A stretch of DNA of 64,000 nt from Kutzneria sp036403095. Its GTDB lineage: Bacteria > Actinomycetota > Actinomycetes > Mycobacteriales > Pseudonocardiaceae. Of the stretch, positions 62,944-64,000 are shown one piece after another; positions within the stretch are counted from its first letter, which is position 1, and every line of letters starts with the position of its first letter. Made by a program: the position numbers and the translations under genes. The notes beneath the pieces were generated by a model. The model saw only the letters and a program-made list of their open reading frames with translations. It had not been told where the DNA came from and searched no databases. Where the stretch lies: assembly GCA_036403095.1 (NCBI GenBank), contig DASWRQ010000006.1, positions 1-64,000 of the forward strand, given 5' to 3'.

Positions 62944-63663
62944 GTGAGCGAACCCGGATCGATCATCGACGCCACCGACGCGCTGTCCTCGGCGGGCACG
63001 CGCCGGTGCACCCCGCAGACCGGCCGGATCCGCTGGTATTTCGGGCCGATGGACTGCGGGAAGTCCACGCTGGCCCTGCAGATCGACCACAACCAGGCCC
63101 GCCAGGGGCGGCACGGCCTGGTCCTGGTCCGGCACGACCGCTCGGGCCGGCCGCAGATCTCCAGCCGGATCGGCATCAGCCGGCAGGCCACCGAGGTCGC
63201 CGACGGCGACGACCTGCGCCGGCTGGTCCGGGCGCGGTGGGCCGACGGGCAGCGGGTCGACTACCTGGTGGTCGACGAGGCCCAGTTCCTGTCGACCGAG
63301 CAGGTCGAGCAGCTGGCCGAGCTGGCCGACGACGCCCAGGTGGACGTGTACTGCTTCGGCATCGCCACCGACTTCCGCAGCCGCATGTTCCCCGGCGCGC
63401 GGCGGCTGTTCGAGCTGGCCGACGAGCTCAATCCGGTGCAGGTGGAGGTGCTGTGCTGGTGCGGTGTGCCGGGCCGGTTCAACGCTCGGGTCAGCGCCGG
63501 CCGGGTGCTGCGTGAGGGCGACACCGTGCTGGTCGCCGACACCGACCACGCCGGCCCGGATCATCTACGGGAGGTCCGCTACCAGGTGCTGTGCCGCCGG
63601 CATTTCCGCACCGGCGAGCTCGCCGCCGAGCCGGTGTCCCCCGCCCAGCTGAGCTTCACCTGA
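62944..63663 (+). CDS. tdk: thymidine kinase
   Basis: A 239-residue type II thymidine kinase. Walker A is GPMDCGKST (34-42), Walker B-like VVDEAQFLS, and the lid/zinc area CWCGVPGRFNARV with a late C in LCRRHF. It phosphorylates thymidine for salvage. GTG 62944 is chosen: TAGGGT (62930-62935) lies about eight bases before it, so the mRNA is probably leaderless; GTG 62917 would add nine residues. The 34-base gap to hypF must hold both promoters. No functional link with hydrogenase is implied. Confidence 0.92.
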   Translation: MSEPGSIIDATDALSSAGTRRCTPQTGRIRWYFGPMDCGKSTLALQIDHNQARQGRHGLVLVRHDRSGRPQISSRIGISRQATEVADGDDLRRLVRARWADGQRVDYLVVDEAQFLSTEQVEQLAELADDAQVDVYCFGIATDFRSRMFPGARRLFELADELNPVQVEVLCWCGVPGRFNARVSAGRVLREGDTVLVADTDHAGPDHLREVRYQVLCRRHFRTGELAAEPVSPAQLSFT

Positions 63664-64000
63664 GCCGCCGCGATGGTGGTCGTGGCTCCGGTGCGGCGCC
63701 CTCCGATGGGCCGCGACCCCGACGCGACGGATGTCACATGCGGTCCGTATGTGACATCCAGCGTCAAGTCCGCGCCGCATGTGACATTCGGGGGGTTCAC
63801 GGCGAGAGGGTGGTGCGTGGGGCGCTGCGGCCCCTTGCGGCGACGGCGGTGGGCGCGCAGGCTCGTTCGGCACGGCCGCGGCCGTTGCGCCACCATGGAC
63901 GCCGACGCGAGGCCGGCCCGGATGCGCGTTTCTGCGCGTTCGCGCGCCGTGGCGCTGTCGTTCGGGCAGGTTCCGGGTGTCGACACGAACCGTGAAGAGC
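63664..64000. other. 337-base region at window end without a supported gene
   Basis: Contains the repeats at 63729-63787. Open frames here are Arg-rich shadows without ribosome sites or recognisable domains. A gene might begin beyond the window. Confidence 0.35.
63729..63787. repeat. ATGTGACAT repeats able to form two alternative hairpins
   Basis: GGATGTCACAT (63729-63739) pairs exactly with ATGTGACATCC (63749-63759). The overlapping ATGTCACATGCGG (63731-63743) also pairs exactly with CCGCATGTGACAT (63775-63787). The stems share a left arm and are mutually exclusive. The simplest role is termination of the thymidine kinase transcript. Confidence 0.65.

Overview
The window is a 64 kb piece of a high-GC actinomycete chromosome. 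The GC-rich coding, frequent GTG/TTG starts, leaderless promoters, twin-arginine and Rpf-type secreted proteins, ECF41/ECF42 sigma factors, a YkuD transpeptidase and an actinobacterial group 1h-type [NiFe]-hydrogenase locus point to Actinomycetales. A Pseudonocardiaceae-like host is my inference only. I see no tRNA, rRNA, CRISPR array, insertion sequence or PKS/NRPS cluster.

Layout. 1-12.3 kb: an amidohydrolase, a UvrA-like ABC ATPase, two tandem-domain universal stress proteins, a methyltransferase, an AlkZ-like protein divergent from a WYL regulator across a perfect operator-like palindrome, and a large Tat-exported propeller-amidohydrolase. 12.3-22.1 kb: an XRE regulator divergent from methionine aminopeptidase, then a Dpp-type peptide import system (binding protein, two permeases, two ATPases) divergent from an M55 D-aminopeptidase and an M20 peptidase, next to an L,D-transpeptidase. 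22.2-33.7 kb: a LuxR regulator, a SpoU methylase, an FAD monooxygenase, a small ECF42 regulon (NTF2-like protein, cyclase, YCII protein, sigma factor) marked by two identical-spacing elements, an ECF41 factor, VOC, HAD, PNPOx and MFS genes, and a lone tyrosine recombinase.

33.8-40.3 kb is a rearranged patch. A full FAD monooxygenase is followed by a truncated paralogue joined to the 3' end of a YCII gene, a second ECF42 factor with different codon use, and an N-terminally truncated MarR gene. A TetR gene, two methyltransferases, a GNAT without its own stop codon, and a PNPOx gene follow or lie nearby. 40.3-47.4 kb: a VOC protein, a PAS-GGDEF-EAL protein, a small zinc protein, GDPD, an Rpf-like protein and a UMF1-type MFS protein.

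47.4-62.9 kb is the main system: a tightly overlapping operon for a cytosolic oxygen-tolerant (group 1h/5 type) hydrogenase. Its order is SIS, HypC-like, SIS, small subunit, large subunit, NifU-like/Cys4 fusion, three uncharacterised proteins, maturation protease, HypC, HypD, HypE, HypA, HypB. hypF lies on the other strand about 1.7 kb downstream of hypB, divergent from thymidine kinase. The Hyp proteins build the NiFe(CN)2CO site, the protease trims the large subunit, and the Fe-S and unknown proteins are probably assembly or electron-transfer partners. H2 scavenging during starvation is the inferred role.

Starts were revised where a Shine-Dalgarno site, a four-base stop/start overlap or a -10 element placed a better codon. 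Family names come from motif recognition only; no database was searched.
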